Position numbers and translations under genes: made by a program. Shown in pieces: positions 16,541 to 24,499 of a stretch of DNA of 64,000 nucleotides. Source of the DNA: Mycobacterium sp. 852013-50091_SCH5140682 (lineage in GTDB: Bacteria; Actinomycetota; Actinomycetes; Mycobacteriales; Mycobacteriaceae); contig NZ_LZTB01000058.1 of assembly GCF_001665685.1 (NCBI RefSeq), forward strand, positions 1-64,000, in the 5' to 3' direction. Positions within the stretch are counted from its first letter, which is position 1, and every line of letters begins with the position of its first letter. The notes under the pieces are model-generated. The model worked only from the letters and a program-made list of their open reading frames with translations, was not told the origin of the DNA and made no database searches.

Positions 16541-18298
16541 ATGGCCAACAGCGTCCGCACCGGCGAGGACCTCCGTCGAGCTCGAGAAGAATTTCTCGCG
16601 AACGGCGCGGCACACAGCAACCTCGTGACGCCCGACGTGCTCAATTCTTGGCGACGCTCCCAAGCGCTGGATGTTCACCCCGACCGCGTGGACCTGAGTT
16701 TCGTGCGCGAGCCCGACCCGGATACGCCGCTGCTGGCCGCGGCCACGCCCGTCCTGCGGCGCATTGCCAGCGACTTGGCAGACCAAGCCGTGGGCGTGAT
16801 CCTCACTTCGGCCGACGGCGTGGTGCTCGACCGGACCTTATCGGACCCGGCAATCATGCGGGCACTCGACGACGTGCGGCTGGCACGGGGATACAGCTAC
16901 GCCGAAGAGTTCGCCGGCACCAACGGTATCGGCACGACACTGGAAACCGGCGTCGCCACCTTCATCCGCGGCAGCGAGCACTACGTCGGGACACTGGAGC
17001 GGCTCGCCTGCGCCGGCTCACCCATCCGGGATCCGGTCATCCGCAGGGTGCTCGGCGTCGTCGACCTCACTTGTTGGGCCAGGCAGTCCGACCCCCTCTT
17101 GTTCGTCCTGGCGAAGAGCGCGGGCAGTCAGATCGAGGACCGCCTGACGGCATTGCGGAACGAGCGCGAGACCGCGCTCCTCGACTCTTACCTCAAACAC
17201 ACGCGCAGGTATCCCGGTGGTGTGCTCGCCATCGGGGGCGAAGTCGTTCTGATGAACCCCCATCTGAGGCAGACACTCGATGCCGTCGACCAGAGCACGC
17301 TGCTTGATCACGCCGCGGAAATGGTGAATTCGCGTGGGCGCTCGACCACGATCGCCTCACTGCCCAGTGGGATCACGGTGAGAATCACGTTGGCAGAGAT
17401 GATCTCGGAAAGAAATGCCAACGGCACCGCGGTTTTGCATGTGCACCTGAACAATCAATCGAGCTTTGCGCAGTCTGCCTCGGTGGAAACCATCCCGCGG
17501 CTCGCGGGGCGGAGCAGTTCGTGGCTACGCAGCTGCCAGCAGGTCAGCCGGTGCTGCCGAGACCGCGATTGGGTAGTCATCGAGGGCGAGTGTGGATCAG
17601 GCCGGGCCAGGCTAGGACAGGCAGTCGCCCAGCACGTCAATCCCTCCCGCACCGTGCGGATACTTCGGTTCGAGGGTTTCCACACGACAGAGAGCTTCAT
17701 CGCGGAACTGGATGCGGAGACGGAAGGCGACGATTTCGCGGTGGTGCTGGCCAATGTCGACACCCTGCCCGACGACGCTTTGGATCCTCTGTCGACCATC
17801 CTCCAGACCTGCGCCGGGCGGGGCTGGGTGGCGGCCACCATGGGCACAGATTCTCGCTCACCACGGGTGGACGCGCTGCTTCTGCCGTTCTTCACCCACA
17901 CCGTGACCGTACCGGCATTACGCCACCGCATAGAAGACCTCTACGAGCTCGTCCCCGCGCTGCTGCGCGAGTTGACCCGCGGAGCGGATGTGCGACTCGC
18001 GCCCGAGGCCATGCGCCAACTCACCAAACTGCCCTGGTCGGGCAACGTCGCTCAACTACGGAAAGTGTTGGCAGAAACCGTCTCCCTGCAACGTACCGGC
18101 ACGATCGGCGCCGACAAACTGCCGGCCGAGTGCCGCTCAGTGTCCCGTCGACGGCTGACCCAGCTCGAAGCCCTCGAACGCGATGCCATCGTGCGCAGCC
18201 TTCAGGAGAACTTCGGCAGCAAAAGCGATGCCGCCGAAGCGCTCGGAATGTCGCGTGCCACCATCTACCGCAAGATCAAAGAGTTCGGTATCGCATGA
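16541..18298 (+). CDS. mimR: AcoR-type enhancer-like transcriptional activator of the mim operon
   Basis: The 585-residue protein has a GAF-type sensor region (residues about 60-200, with FAGTNGIGTTLETGVATFI), a degenerate AAA+ region (about 330-500) and a C-terminal FIS-type helix-turn-helix (DAAEALGMSRATIYRKIKEF). The Walker A is altered (GECGSGRARLG), Walker B reads VVLANVDTL without the usual DE, and the sigma54-contact loop GAFTGA is absent. Mycobacteria lack sigma54, so such proteins must activate by another route. It is divergent from mimA and almost surely controls it, probably through the two GTCTCA-N3-TGAGAC dyads. GAGGAA precedes the ATG. Confidence 0.9.
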   Translation: MANSVRTGEDLRRAREEFLANGAAHSNLVTPDVLNSWRRSQALDVHPDRVDLSFVREPDPDTPLLAAATPVLRRIASDLADQAVGVILTSADGVVLDRTLSDPAIMRALDDVRLARGYSYAEEFAGTNGIGTTLETGVATFIRGSEHYVGTLERLACAGSPIRDPVIRRVLGVVDLTCWARQSDPLLFVLAKSAGSQIEDRLTALRNERETALLDSYLKHTRRYPGGVLAIGGEVVLMNPHLRQTLDAVDQSTLLDHAAEMVNSRGRSTTIASLPSGITVRITLAEMISERNANGTAVLHVHLNNQSSFAQSASVETIPRLAGRSSSWLRSCQQVSRCCRDRDWVVIEGECGSGRARLGQAVAQHVNPSRTVRILRFEGFHTTESFIAELDAETEGDDFAVVLANVDTLPDDALDPLSTILQTCAGRGWVAATMGTDSRSPRVDALLLPFFTHTVTVPALRHRIEDLYELVPALLRELTRGADVRLAPEAMRQLTKLPWSGNVAQLRKVLAETVSLQRTGTIGADKLPAECRSVSRRRLTQLEALERDAIVRSLQENFGSKSDAAEALGMSRATIYRKIKEFGIA

Positions 18299-18313
18299 GT
18301 TACTGCGACGTCC

Positions 18314-19213
18314 TCATCGACTGACAAGTTGCGCGTCACGTAGTGCGGCCTTCCGCCGATCGATCAGGCGCAGGATCATCGGCGTGAAAATGAGTTGCAT
18401 GGCAAGATCCATTTTCCCACCCGGGCAGACAATGGTGTTCGGGCGTGACATGAACGAATCATGCAGCATCGCCAACAGATACGGGAAATCGATGCCGTGG
18501 GGATCACGAAACCGGATGATCAACATGGATTCGTCTGCCGTGGGAATGGTCCTGGCGATGATTGGGTTCGAGGTATCTACCACCGGCACGCGCTGAAAGT
18601 TGACATCCGTGTTGGAGAACTGCGGGCAAATGTAGTGCAGGTAGTCTGGCATTCTTCGGAGGATCGTGTCGGTAACGGCCTCAGAGGTATACCCGCGAAC
18701 AAACCTGTCCCGGTGCAGCTTTTGGATCCACTCCAGGTTGATCACGGGAACCACGCCGATGCGAAGGTCGGCATGCCGTGCGACATCCACTGTCTCGGTC
18801 GTGATCGCACCGTGCAAGCCCTCGTAGAACAGCAGTTCGGTGCCCTCCGGTAGGTCCGCCCAAGTGGTGAACGTTCCAGGGCTCTGGTCGTACGGCCTGG
18901 CTTCTTCGTCGTCGTGGAGATACTTGCGGACTTTGCCGGTCCCGTTCTCTCCGTAGCTTCGGAACAACGCCTCGAGTTCCTCGAAAAGGTTGGCTGCCGG
19001 ACCGAAGTGGCTGAACGTGTGGTCACCACGAGCATGCGCTTCGGCAATCGCTGATTTCATCTCAAGGCGATCGAAGCGGTGGAAGCTGTCGCCCTCGACA
19101 TAAGCGACGTTGACATCCTCACGGCGAAATATCTGCTGGAAGGTGCGCATCACCGAGGTGGTGCCGGCACCCGAGGACCCGGTGACCGAGATGATCGGAT
19201 GTGCTCGCGACAC
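18314..19213 (-). CDS. prk: phosphoribulokinase
   Basis: A 299-residue kinase making ribulose 1,5-bisphosphate from ribulose 5-phosphate and ATP, the step that feeds RuBisCO. The P-loop is GSSGAGTTS near the N-terminus. VEGDSFHRFDR, the catalytic region FYEGLHGAITT and HRDRFVRGYTSEAVTDTI follow. The size and sequence fit the bacterial (proteobacterial, octameric) class, not the plant/cyanobacterial class. It starts with GTG at 19213, five bases after the fbp stop. It is last in the run hypA-hypB-fbp-prk and convergent with mimR only 15 bases away. Confidence 0.94.
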   Translation of the reverse strand: MSRAHPIISVTGSSGAGTTSVMRTFQQIFRREDVNVAYVEGDSFHRFDRLEMKSAIAEAHARGDHTFSHFGPAANLFEELEALFRSYGENGTGKVRKYLHDDEEARPYDQSPGTFTTWADLPEGTELLFYEGLHGAITTETVDVARHADLRIGVVPVINLEWIQKLHRDRFVRGYTSEAVTDTILRRMPDYLHYICPQFSNTDVNFQRVPVVDTSNPIIARTIPTADESMLIIRFRDPHGIDFPYLLAMLHDSFMSRPNTIVCPGGKMDLAMQLIFTPMILRLIDRRKAALRDAQLVSR

Positions 19214-19218
19214 CGCGG

Positions 19219-20295
19219 TCAGCCTGCCTGAGCCGCGCGGAACAGGCCACGGTTGCCGTACAGCGGCAGCGCCGAGGTTGAATCGTAGCTCTCGCAGTGA
19301 TATTCGGCGATTCGCGTAACCTCTTCGCGAGCACCGAAAATCAACGAGATCCGCTGGTGTACCTCGCCGGGGATGACATCGAGCACCCGATTTCGACCTG
19401 TACTGGCAGCGCCTCCCGCTTGCTCGATAAGGAAGGCCACCGGGTTCGCCTCATACAGCAGACGTAGGCGGCCCGGCTTGGCCGGCTCACGAGAATCCCG
19501 CGGGTACAGAAAGACGCCTCCCCGGGTGAGGATACGATGTGTCTCAGCCACCAGTGACGCGACCCAGCGCATGTTGAAATCCTTTTGTCGCGGGCCCGAC
19601 CGGCCGGCCAGGCACTCCTGCACATACCGCTGTACCGCCGGCTCCCAGAACCTCTGGTTGGACGCATTGATGGCGAATTCCTTGGTATGGGCGGGTATTT
19701 GGATCGATTCTCGAGTAAGTACGAACTCACCGAGGCTCGGATCAAGGGTGAACGCGTGTACACCGGTACCGACCGATAGAACCAGCATCGTCGACGGGCC
19801 GTAAATCGCGTATCCCGCACATACTTGCTGAGCGCCCGGCTGCAGATAATCCTGGGGTTCCGCGTCACGCCCTGGTTCAGGGGCCCGCAGGATCGAAAAT
19901 ATGCTTCCCACAGAAACATTCACATCGATGTTCGATGATCCATCCAGCGGATCGAACAGCAGCAGGTACTTGCCCCGCGGATACTCTGCCGGCGGGCAGT
20001 AGGGTTCCTCCAGCTCCTCAGACACCATTCCAGCGACATGTCCGCTCCATTCAGTGGCGCGGAGGAAGTAATCGTTGGCGAGCACGTCGAGTTTTTGTTG
20101 CACTTCGCCCTGGACATTGGTGTGTTCGGCCGATCCCAATAACCCGCCCAACGCCCCGACCGCGACGCGGTTCGATATCGCCTTGCAGGCGAGCGCTACA
20201 TCGAGGATCAGGCCATTGAGATCGCCGGACGCGTGCGGGTGTCGTCGACGTTCTTCTATCAGGAATTGGACCAATGTGGTGCGGTCTGCAAACAT
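19219..20295 (-). CDS. fbp: class I fructose-1,6-bisphosphatase
   Basis: About 358 residues. It removes the 1-phosphate of fructose 1,6-bisphosphate, and in autotrophs often also sedoheptulose bisphosphate. The signature LLLFDPLDGSSNIDVNVSVG carries the metal ligands, with SEELEEPY upstream and the substrate-binding tail GGVFLYPRDSR and LLYEANPVAFLIEQAGG. The frame is open back to 20463 inside hypB. I chose ATG 20295 (MFADRTTLVQFLIEE) because the family begins there and the upstream residues look non-coding. Mycobacteria normally use GlpX (class II), so this class I enzyme is an extra, Calvin-linked one. Confidence 0.92.
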   Translation of the reverse strand: MFADRTTLVQFLIEERRRHPHASGDLNGLILDVALACKAISNRVAVGALGGLLGSAEHTNVQGEVQQKLDVLANDYFLRATEWSGHVAGMVSEELEEPYCPPAEYPRGKYLLLFDPLDGSSNIDVNVSVGSIFSILRAPEPGRDAEPQDYLQPGAQQVCAGYAIYGPSTMLVLSVGTGVHAFTLDPSLGEFVLTRESIQIPAHTKEFAINASNQRFWEPAVQRYVQECLAGRSGPRQKDFNMRWVASLVAETHRILTRGGVFLYPRDSREPAKPGRLRLLYEANPVAFLIEQAGGAASTGRNRVLDVIPGEVHQRISLIFGAREEVTRIAEYHCESYDSTSALPLYGNRGLFRAAQAG

Positions 20296-20374
20296 GCCCA
20301 AAGGATCTCCGCACCACGCCAAGAGGCCATCCCCCTCTTGGGTGGGTGGCTGGGTGGCTGCCTGTCGAGTGAGC

Positions 20375-21169
20375 TCAGCCGACGCTTTGGCCTGAGCTTC
20401 TCCTTGAGTGCAGCTCGGCCAGCCATTCGCACCAGGCGGAGATGCCATGTCCAGTGCGAGCACTCGTCTCGATCACCCTGGCCGCTGGGTTTACTGTGCG
20501 TAGGTTGGTGTAGAACGCCGACAAGTCATAGTCGAGGTGCGGGATCAGATCGATTTTGTTGACGATGACGAGGTCGACCGAACGGAACATCACCGGATAT
20601 TTCAGCGGTTTCTCTTCCCCTTCGGTGACCGCGTACACCATGGCGCTCGCATGCGCGCCCACATCGAACTCTGCGGGGCACACGAGATTTCCCACGTTCT
20701 CGATGACAAGTAGCTCAAGATCGGCCAGTGGCAGCCGAGGTAGTGCCGACCGCACCATGGGCGCATCGAGATGGCACTCGCCTCCGAACCCATCTGCGGT
20801 GTTGATCAGGGCTATCGCGGCACCGAGTCCGCTGAGCCGGTCCGCGTCGATGCTGGTTTCGATATCACCCTCGACCACTCCGATCCGGAGCCGATTCTGC
20901 AGTTCGCGCAAGGTTTCCCGAAGCAGCGTTGTCTTTCCGGCACCGGGAGACGACATCAAGTTCACCGCCGTCAAGCCCGCGCGCTCGAAGTCCTGGCGGT
21001 TCGCTGCGGCCGTTTTGTCATTCTCATCGAATATGCGCTCAAGTACCACCACGCGATCACTCGCGGTGGTGTAGCCGGAATGATCACCGTGATCGTGCGA
21101 ATGGTCAAGCTCGTGCGGGTGTTCGTGCTCGTGCTCGACGCCGTCGTCGTGTCGGTGAAACCTGCCCAT
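20375..21169 (-). CDS. hypB: hydrogenase nickel-incorporation GTPase HypB
   Basis: A 264-residue GTPase that delivers nickel to the hydrogenase large subunit with HypA. The N-terminus is His-rich (11 His in the first 31 residues), suggesting nickel storage. The P-loop is SSPGAGKTTLL. The metal-binding ECHLDAPMV, ENVGNLVCP and the G4 motif NKIDLI are intact. It starts three bases after the hypA stop. It shares the minus-strand run with fbp and prk rather than lying with the other hyp genes on the plus strand. Confidence 0.96.
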   Translation of the reverse strand: MGRFHRHDDGVEHEHEHPHELDHSHDHGDHSGYTTASDRVVVLERIFDENDKTAAANRQDFERAGLTAVNLMSSPGAGKTTLLRETLRELQNRLRIGVVEGDIETSIDADRLSGLGAAIALINTADGFGGECHLDAPMVRSALPRLPLADLELLVIENVGNLVCPAEFDVGAHASAMVYAVTEGEEKPLKYPVMFRSVDLVIVNKIDLIPHLDYDLSAFYTNLRTVNPAARVIETSARTGHGISAWCEWLAELHSRRSSGQSVG

Positions 21170-21172
21170 CGG

Positions 21173-21511
21173 TCATACCTCCGCCAAATCCAATGAGGTG
21201 ATGAGGAATTCGTTACCCTCAACAAGGTCCACAGCATGACCCGAGCACGATGCACAGGCCATCACGAATTCGTCGAGGACCTGCTCAAAGCCACAGTTTG
21301 TGCACCGGATCTTTGCGGGTACACGCTCGACCTGAAGCTCGGTGCCTTCCAAATCGGAGCGCTCGGTCACCAAAGACCAGCAATAGACGAGCGTGTCGGG
21401 AACGATCTGACGCATCGCCCCGATCTGTACGTGGACGGTCAGGACGTCTCGTCCCTGCGCGTGCTTTCTCACGATGGCTAGCATCGAATTGCAGATCGAG
21501 AGTTCATGCAC
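21173..21511 (-). CDS. hypA: hydrogenase nickel chaperone HypA
   Basis: A 112-residue nickel-binding zinc protein. I chose GTG 21511 because it gives the conserved N-terminus M-H-E-L-S (His2 binds nickel) and follows GAGGAGG at six bases. An in-frame codon 10 residues earlier would bury His2. The zinc site is CTNCGF with CASCSG. It is first in the hypA-hypB-fbp-prk run, 45 bases after the AraC-type gene on the same strand. Confidence 0.94.
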   Translation of the reverse strand: MHELSICNSMLAIVRKHAQGRDVLTVHVQIGAMRQIVPDTLVYCWSLVTERSDLEGTELQVERVPAKIRCTNCGFEQVLDEFVMACASCSGHAVDLVEGNEFLITSLDLAEV

Positions 21512-21556
21512 CGTCGACCTCCTCGAGTCTGACGCGACCATACACGTTTCCTCGAC

Positions 21557-22681
21557 TCACTGACGCAGTGTTTCCGACGGTGCCATGCCCCAGCGCTTCC
21601 GATACTCCGCGGCGAAGCTGCCGAGATGGTTGAAGCCCCAACGGGTTGCCACGTCAGTCACCGTCACACCGTCGGCAGGAAGAGCATCGGTCAGTTCTGC
21701 GTGCACTCGTTCCATACGACGATCGCGAATATAAGCCATTGGGGATAACCCTAATTCGTCGCGGAAGCCTTGCTGGATCGAGCGGATGCTCATGTGGACG
21801 CTGCGAGCGAGCGAGTCCATCGTGATCGGTTCGGCCAGATGCGCGTCAATGTACTTGATGGCTTCCTGGACCACCCTACGACCCGGATCCGTCAAGGGCC
21901 TGATGAACTCATCGTGATAGTTCGACGGCTGAATGTGCAGCAAGCTGTTCATGAGCAGGTCCTCGATGCCATCGATTCCATGGCCGCTATGGACGAGCGA
22001 ACCGGTCTGATAGACCTCCGTGTGCAGCAGCTGCACAGCCGCGTGCCAGCGCGTGGCCACATCGGTGGTCAAGTCGAACTGCGGGTCGAAAACCAGAGGC
22101 GCGGTTAGCCTTCGCCCACGTAGCCGGGTGAGGTAGTCAACCAGAGCCTGCTCTTCGATGCGGATCAGCAACTGCGGTGAGTCGTCGTCGAAGCGCATTG
22201 TGAGGGCGGTGCCCGGATTCGTCACCAGGGCCCTGATCGTGTTCGCTTCGAACTCGTGCCCATTGTGCTGACAGTGCGCGGTGCCATTCATGGGCATATG
22301 CACGCCGAAGTATCGGCCGAGCACAGGAATCTCCAGGGTCGACCGGACATGCAAGTCCAGATACAACATGCTGACGTTGCGCAGCCGCACGCCATGCATA
22401 GTCGATGCGAAGCCCGACGGGTCCTCACCGAGGGTGATCCACCCCGGCGCCAGCGCCCGGCTCAGTAGCTTCCCAGCTTCGCGAACACTCTCGGTGTAGA
22501 AGATCTCGTTGTTTGCCAGAGCCGGCGGCACACCACGCGATCGCACCTTCCGGCGCACCGGGTCGCCGGTCCGCCGCGTGTCGATGAAACCCAGCCTGGA
22601 TAGACGAGACACAACAGTCAGCCATCCTGGAAGCGGGCAGCAAATCCACAGATTGGTGAAGCGTTCGCTGCAATCATTCAA
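21557..22681 (-). CDS. AraC-family transcriptional regulator
   Basis: A protein of up to 374 residues with a C-terminal AraC double helix-turn-helix (ITMDSLARSVHMSIRSIQQGF, then TVTDVATRWGFNHLGSFAAEYRKRWG). The N-terminal half resembles AraC_binding_2 sensor domains (YFGVHMPMNGTAHCQHNG). It sits at the divergence point between the hypAB-fbp-prk run, same strand, and the hydrogenase operon on the other strand, so it probably controls one or both. The first in-frame start is TTG 22681 with GAGGAG only two bases away. The true start may be somewhat further in. Confidence 0.88.
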   Translation of the reverse strand: MNDCSERFTNLWICCPLPGWLTVVSRLSRLGFIDTRRTGDPVRRKVRSRGVPPALANNEIFYTESVREAGKLLSRALAPGWITLGEDPSGFASTMHGVRLRNVSMLYLDLHVRSTLEIPVLGRYFGVHMPMNGTAHCQHNGHEFEANTIRALVTNPGTALTMRFDDDSPQLLIRIEEQALVDYLTRLRGRRLTAPLVFDPQFDLTTDVATRWHAAVQLLHTEVYQTGSLVHSGHGIDGIEDLLMNSLLHIQPSNYHDEFIRPLTDPGRRVVQEAIKYIDAHLAEPITMDSLARSVHMSIRSIQQGFRDELGLSPMAYIRDRRMERVHAELTDALPADGVTVTDVATRWGFNHLGSFAAEYRKRWGMAPSETLRQ

Positions 22682-22705
22682 GACTCCTCATGCCATTGAG
22701 CGCAT

Positions 22706-22748
22706 CTGCGACCCCAACTCTGCGCAATTCTGACAGCTGCTGCGCGAT
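22706..22748. promoter_or_regulatory. CTGCG direct repeats between araC-type gene and hydrogenase operon
   Basis: CTGCG occurs three times here, and the last two extend to CTGCGCAAT (22720) and CTGCGCGAT (22740), spaced 20 bases. AraC proteins bind tandem direct half-sites about two helical turns apart, and this is the only spacer between the regulator and the hydrogenase operon. GC-rich DNA yields such words easily, so this is a weak candidate. Confidence 0.25.
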
Positions 22749-22819
22749 ATCGATAGGCCCCTGCGGCCACGCGGGGCTAGCGTTTGTGATCACCAACACA
22801 CCGGCGTAGGAGGCAAGGG

Positions 22820-23404
22820 GTGGCTGCACATGCTTCGCTCATTGACAGTCGTGAGTCCGAAGACCTCATCGCGGACTCGCCCGGAGATGCCATCATCGCC
22901 CGACTCGATGATCCACAGATCGCCACATCGATTTCGCTGATCCTCGACCACGCCGACCTCATCGCCACGATCATCGTCGGCCTCGACGAGCTGGTACGCC
23001 GTGCTGAAGTGATTGGGGACAATGTGGCATCAGGTCTCGCCGAGGTACGAGGTCTCGCTGCCGCGAGCAGTGGTACGGCCTCGTGGCCGGCGGTCGACCT
23101 GGGCGCTCTGAGCGAGACGGTTGCCCGGTTATCCGCCGCAGTCATCAACGCCGCGCCCGCGTTGGACACACTGCTGCGCTCGCCCCTCACCGACCCAGAG
23201 ACCGCCGGCGTCCTCGCAGACGCCGGAGAGGCACTGCTCGAAGGAAAACGCGCCGCCGCCACCGATCCCCGCGGCCCCAAGGGAGTTTTCGCCCTGATGC
23301 GCGTTACCAAAGACCCCGATGTATCCCGTGGCCTGGGCTTCATGATTCACATCGCGCGCGCTTTCGGAAGGCGATTGGCGCCCCAGGATTCGCCAAGCGT
23401 CTGA
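22820..23404 (+). CDS. DUF1641-like protein, first gene of the hydrogenase operon
   Basis: A 194-residue helical protein with no membrane segments. It has repeated Leu/Ala-rich helices (LILDHADLIATIIVGLDELV, LSAAVINAAPALDTLL) and ends with a Gly/Arg tail. The pattern resembles DUF1641, a family found beside [NiFe] hydrogenase and formate dehydrogenase genes; I judge this by eye. It starts with GTG 22820 after AGGAGG at 7 bases, and the small-subunit gene follows after 76 bases. A structural or electron-transfer-complex role is possible but unproven. Confidence 0.75.
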   Translation: MAAHASLIDSRESEDLIADSPGDAIIARLDDPQIATSISLILDHADLIATIIVGLDELVRRAEVIGDNVASGLAEVRGLAAASSGTASWPAVDLGALSETVARLSAAVINAAPALDTLLRSPLTDPETAGVLADAGEALLEGKRAAATDPRGPKGVFALMRVTKDPDVSRGLGFMIHIARAFGRRLAPQDSPSV

Positions 23405-23480
23405 CACCTGTTGCGCCACCCCGACCCTCATCGTCACACGTGTTCTGACAGCCCAAACATAAAGCCCGAGAGGAGTTTTC

Positions 23481-24452
23481 ATGGCGTCTGTGCTCTGGTT
23501 TCAAGGAGGAGCGTGCAGCGGCAACACGATGTCGTTCCTGAATGCCGAGGAGCCCAACGTCGTCGACTTGATCGTCGACTTCGGACTCGACCTCCTCTGG
23601 CACCCGTCGCTAGGACTTGAGCTCGGAAGCAATGCTCAGAAGGTATTCTGGGACTGCGCACGGGGTGAACGGCCACTGGACATCTTTGTCTTCGAGGGCA
23701 CCGTGATCGAAGCGCCGAACGGCACTGGCCGAATGGATATGTTTGCCGATCGTCCGATGAAGGACTGGGTCACCGACCTGTGCGACGCCGCGCAGATCGT
23801 GGTCGCGATCGGCGATTGTGCATGCTGGGGTGGTATTCCTGCGACTGAACCGAACCCTTCCGCGTCGACCGGACTGCAGTTCCACAAAAGGCGCAAGGGC
23901 GGGTTCCTCGGACCCGATTTCCGCTCCAAGATGGGCCTCCCGGTCATCAACGTCCCCGGCTGCCCCGCCCACCCCGACTGGATCACCCAGATCATCGTCG
24001 CACTGGCCACCGGCCGTGCTGGTGAGATCACGCTGGACGAATTGCACCGTCCAGAGACGTTCTTCAAGACATTCACGCAAACCGGCTGCACGCGCGTGCA
24101 GTTCTTCGAATATAAGCAATCCACGATGTCGTTCGGCGAAGGCACTCGTACGGGCTGTCTGTTCTACGAATTCGGCTGCCGGGGTCCGATGACACATTCG
24201 CCGTGCAACCGGATTCTGTGGAACCGCCAGTCTTCGAAGACACGAGCCGGGATGCCCTGCCTTGGTTGCACCGAGCCCGAATTCCCCCATTTCGACCTGG
24301 CACCCGGCACGGTGTTCAAGACACAGAAGGTCAGCGGGATGATCCCCAAGGAAGTCCCCGAGGGCAGCGATCACCTCACTTACATGGCTCACGCGGCTGC
24401 AGCACGTATCGCAGCCCCTCAATGGGCCAAGGAAGACATGTTCGTCGTGTAA
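23481..24452 (+). CDS. hhyS: [NiFe] hydrogenase small subunit, group 1h type
   Basis: A 323-residue iron-sulfur subunit that carries electrons from the NiFe site. It begins MASVLWFQGGACSGNTMSF, with no Tat signal and no C-terminal membrane helix, unlike periplasmic uptake hydrogenases. Cysteines for three clusters are seen in GACSGNT, IGDCACWGG, VPGCPAHPDW, TGCLFYEFGCRGP and MPCLGCTEPEFP. ACSGNT replaces the standard CxxC loop around the proximal cluster. This pattern matches the oxygen-tolerant, high-affinity group 1h (Hhy, formerly group 5) enzymes of actinobacteria, which oxidise atmospheric hydrogen. hhyL follows after 47 bases. Confidence 0.95.
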   Translation: MASVLWFQGGACSGNTMSFLNAEEPNVVDLIVDFGLDLLWHPSLGLELGSNAQKVFWDCARGERPLDIFVFEGTVIEAPNGTGRMDMFADRPMKDWVTDLCDAAQIVVAIGDCACWGGIPATEPNPSASTGLQFHKRRKGGFLGPDFRSKMGLPVINVPGCPAHPDWITQIIVALATGRAGEITLDELHRPETFFKTFTQTGCTRVQFFEYKQSTMSFGEGTRTGCLFYEFGCRGPMTHSPCNRILWNRQSSKTRAGMPCLGCTEPEFPHFDLAPGTVFKTQKVSGMIPKEVPEGSDHLTYMAHAAAARIAAPQWAKEDMFVV

Positions 24453-24499
24453 CCGCAGCCCTCCAACAGCCCAGCTTCAGCCTTGAAAGGACCTACCGA

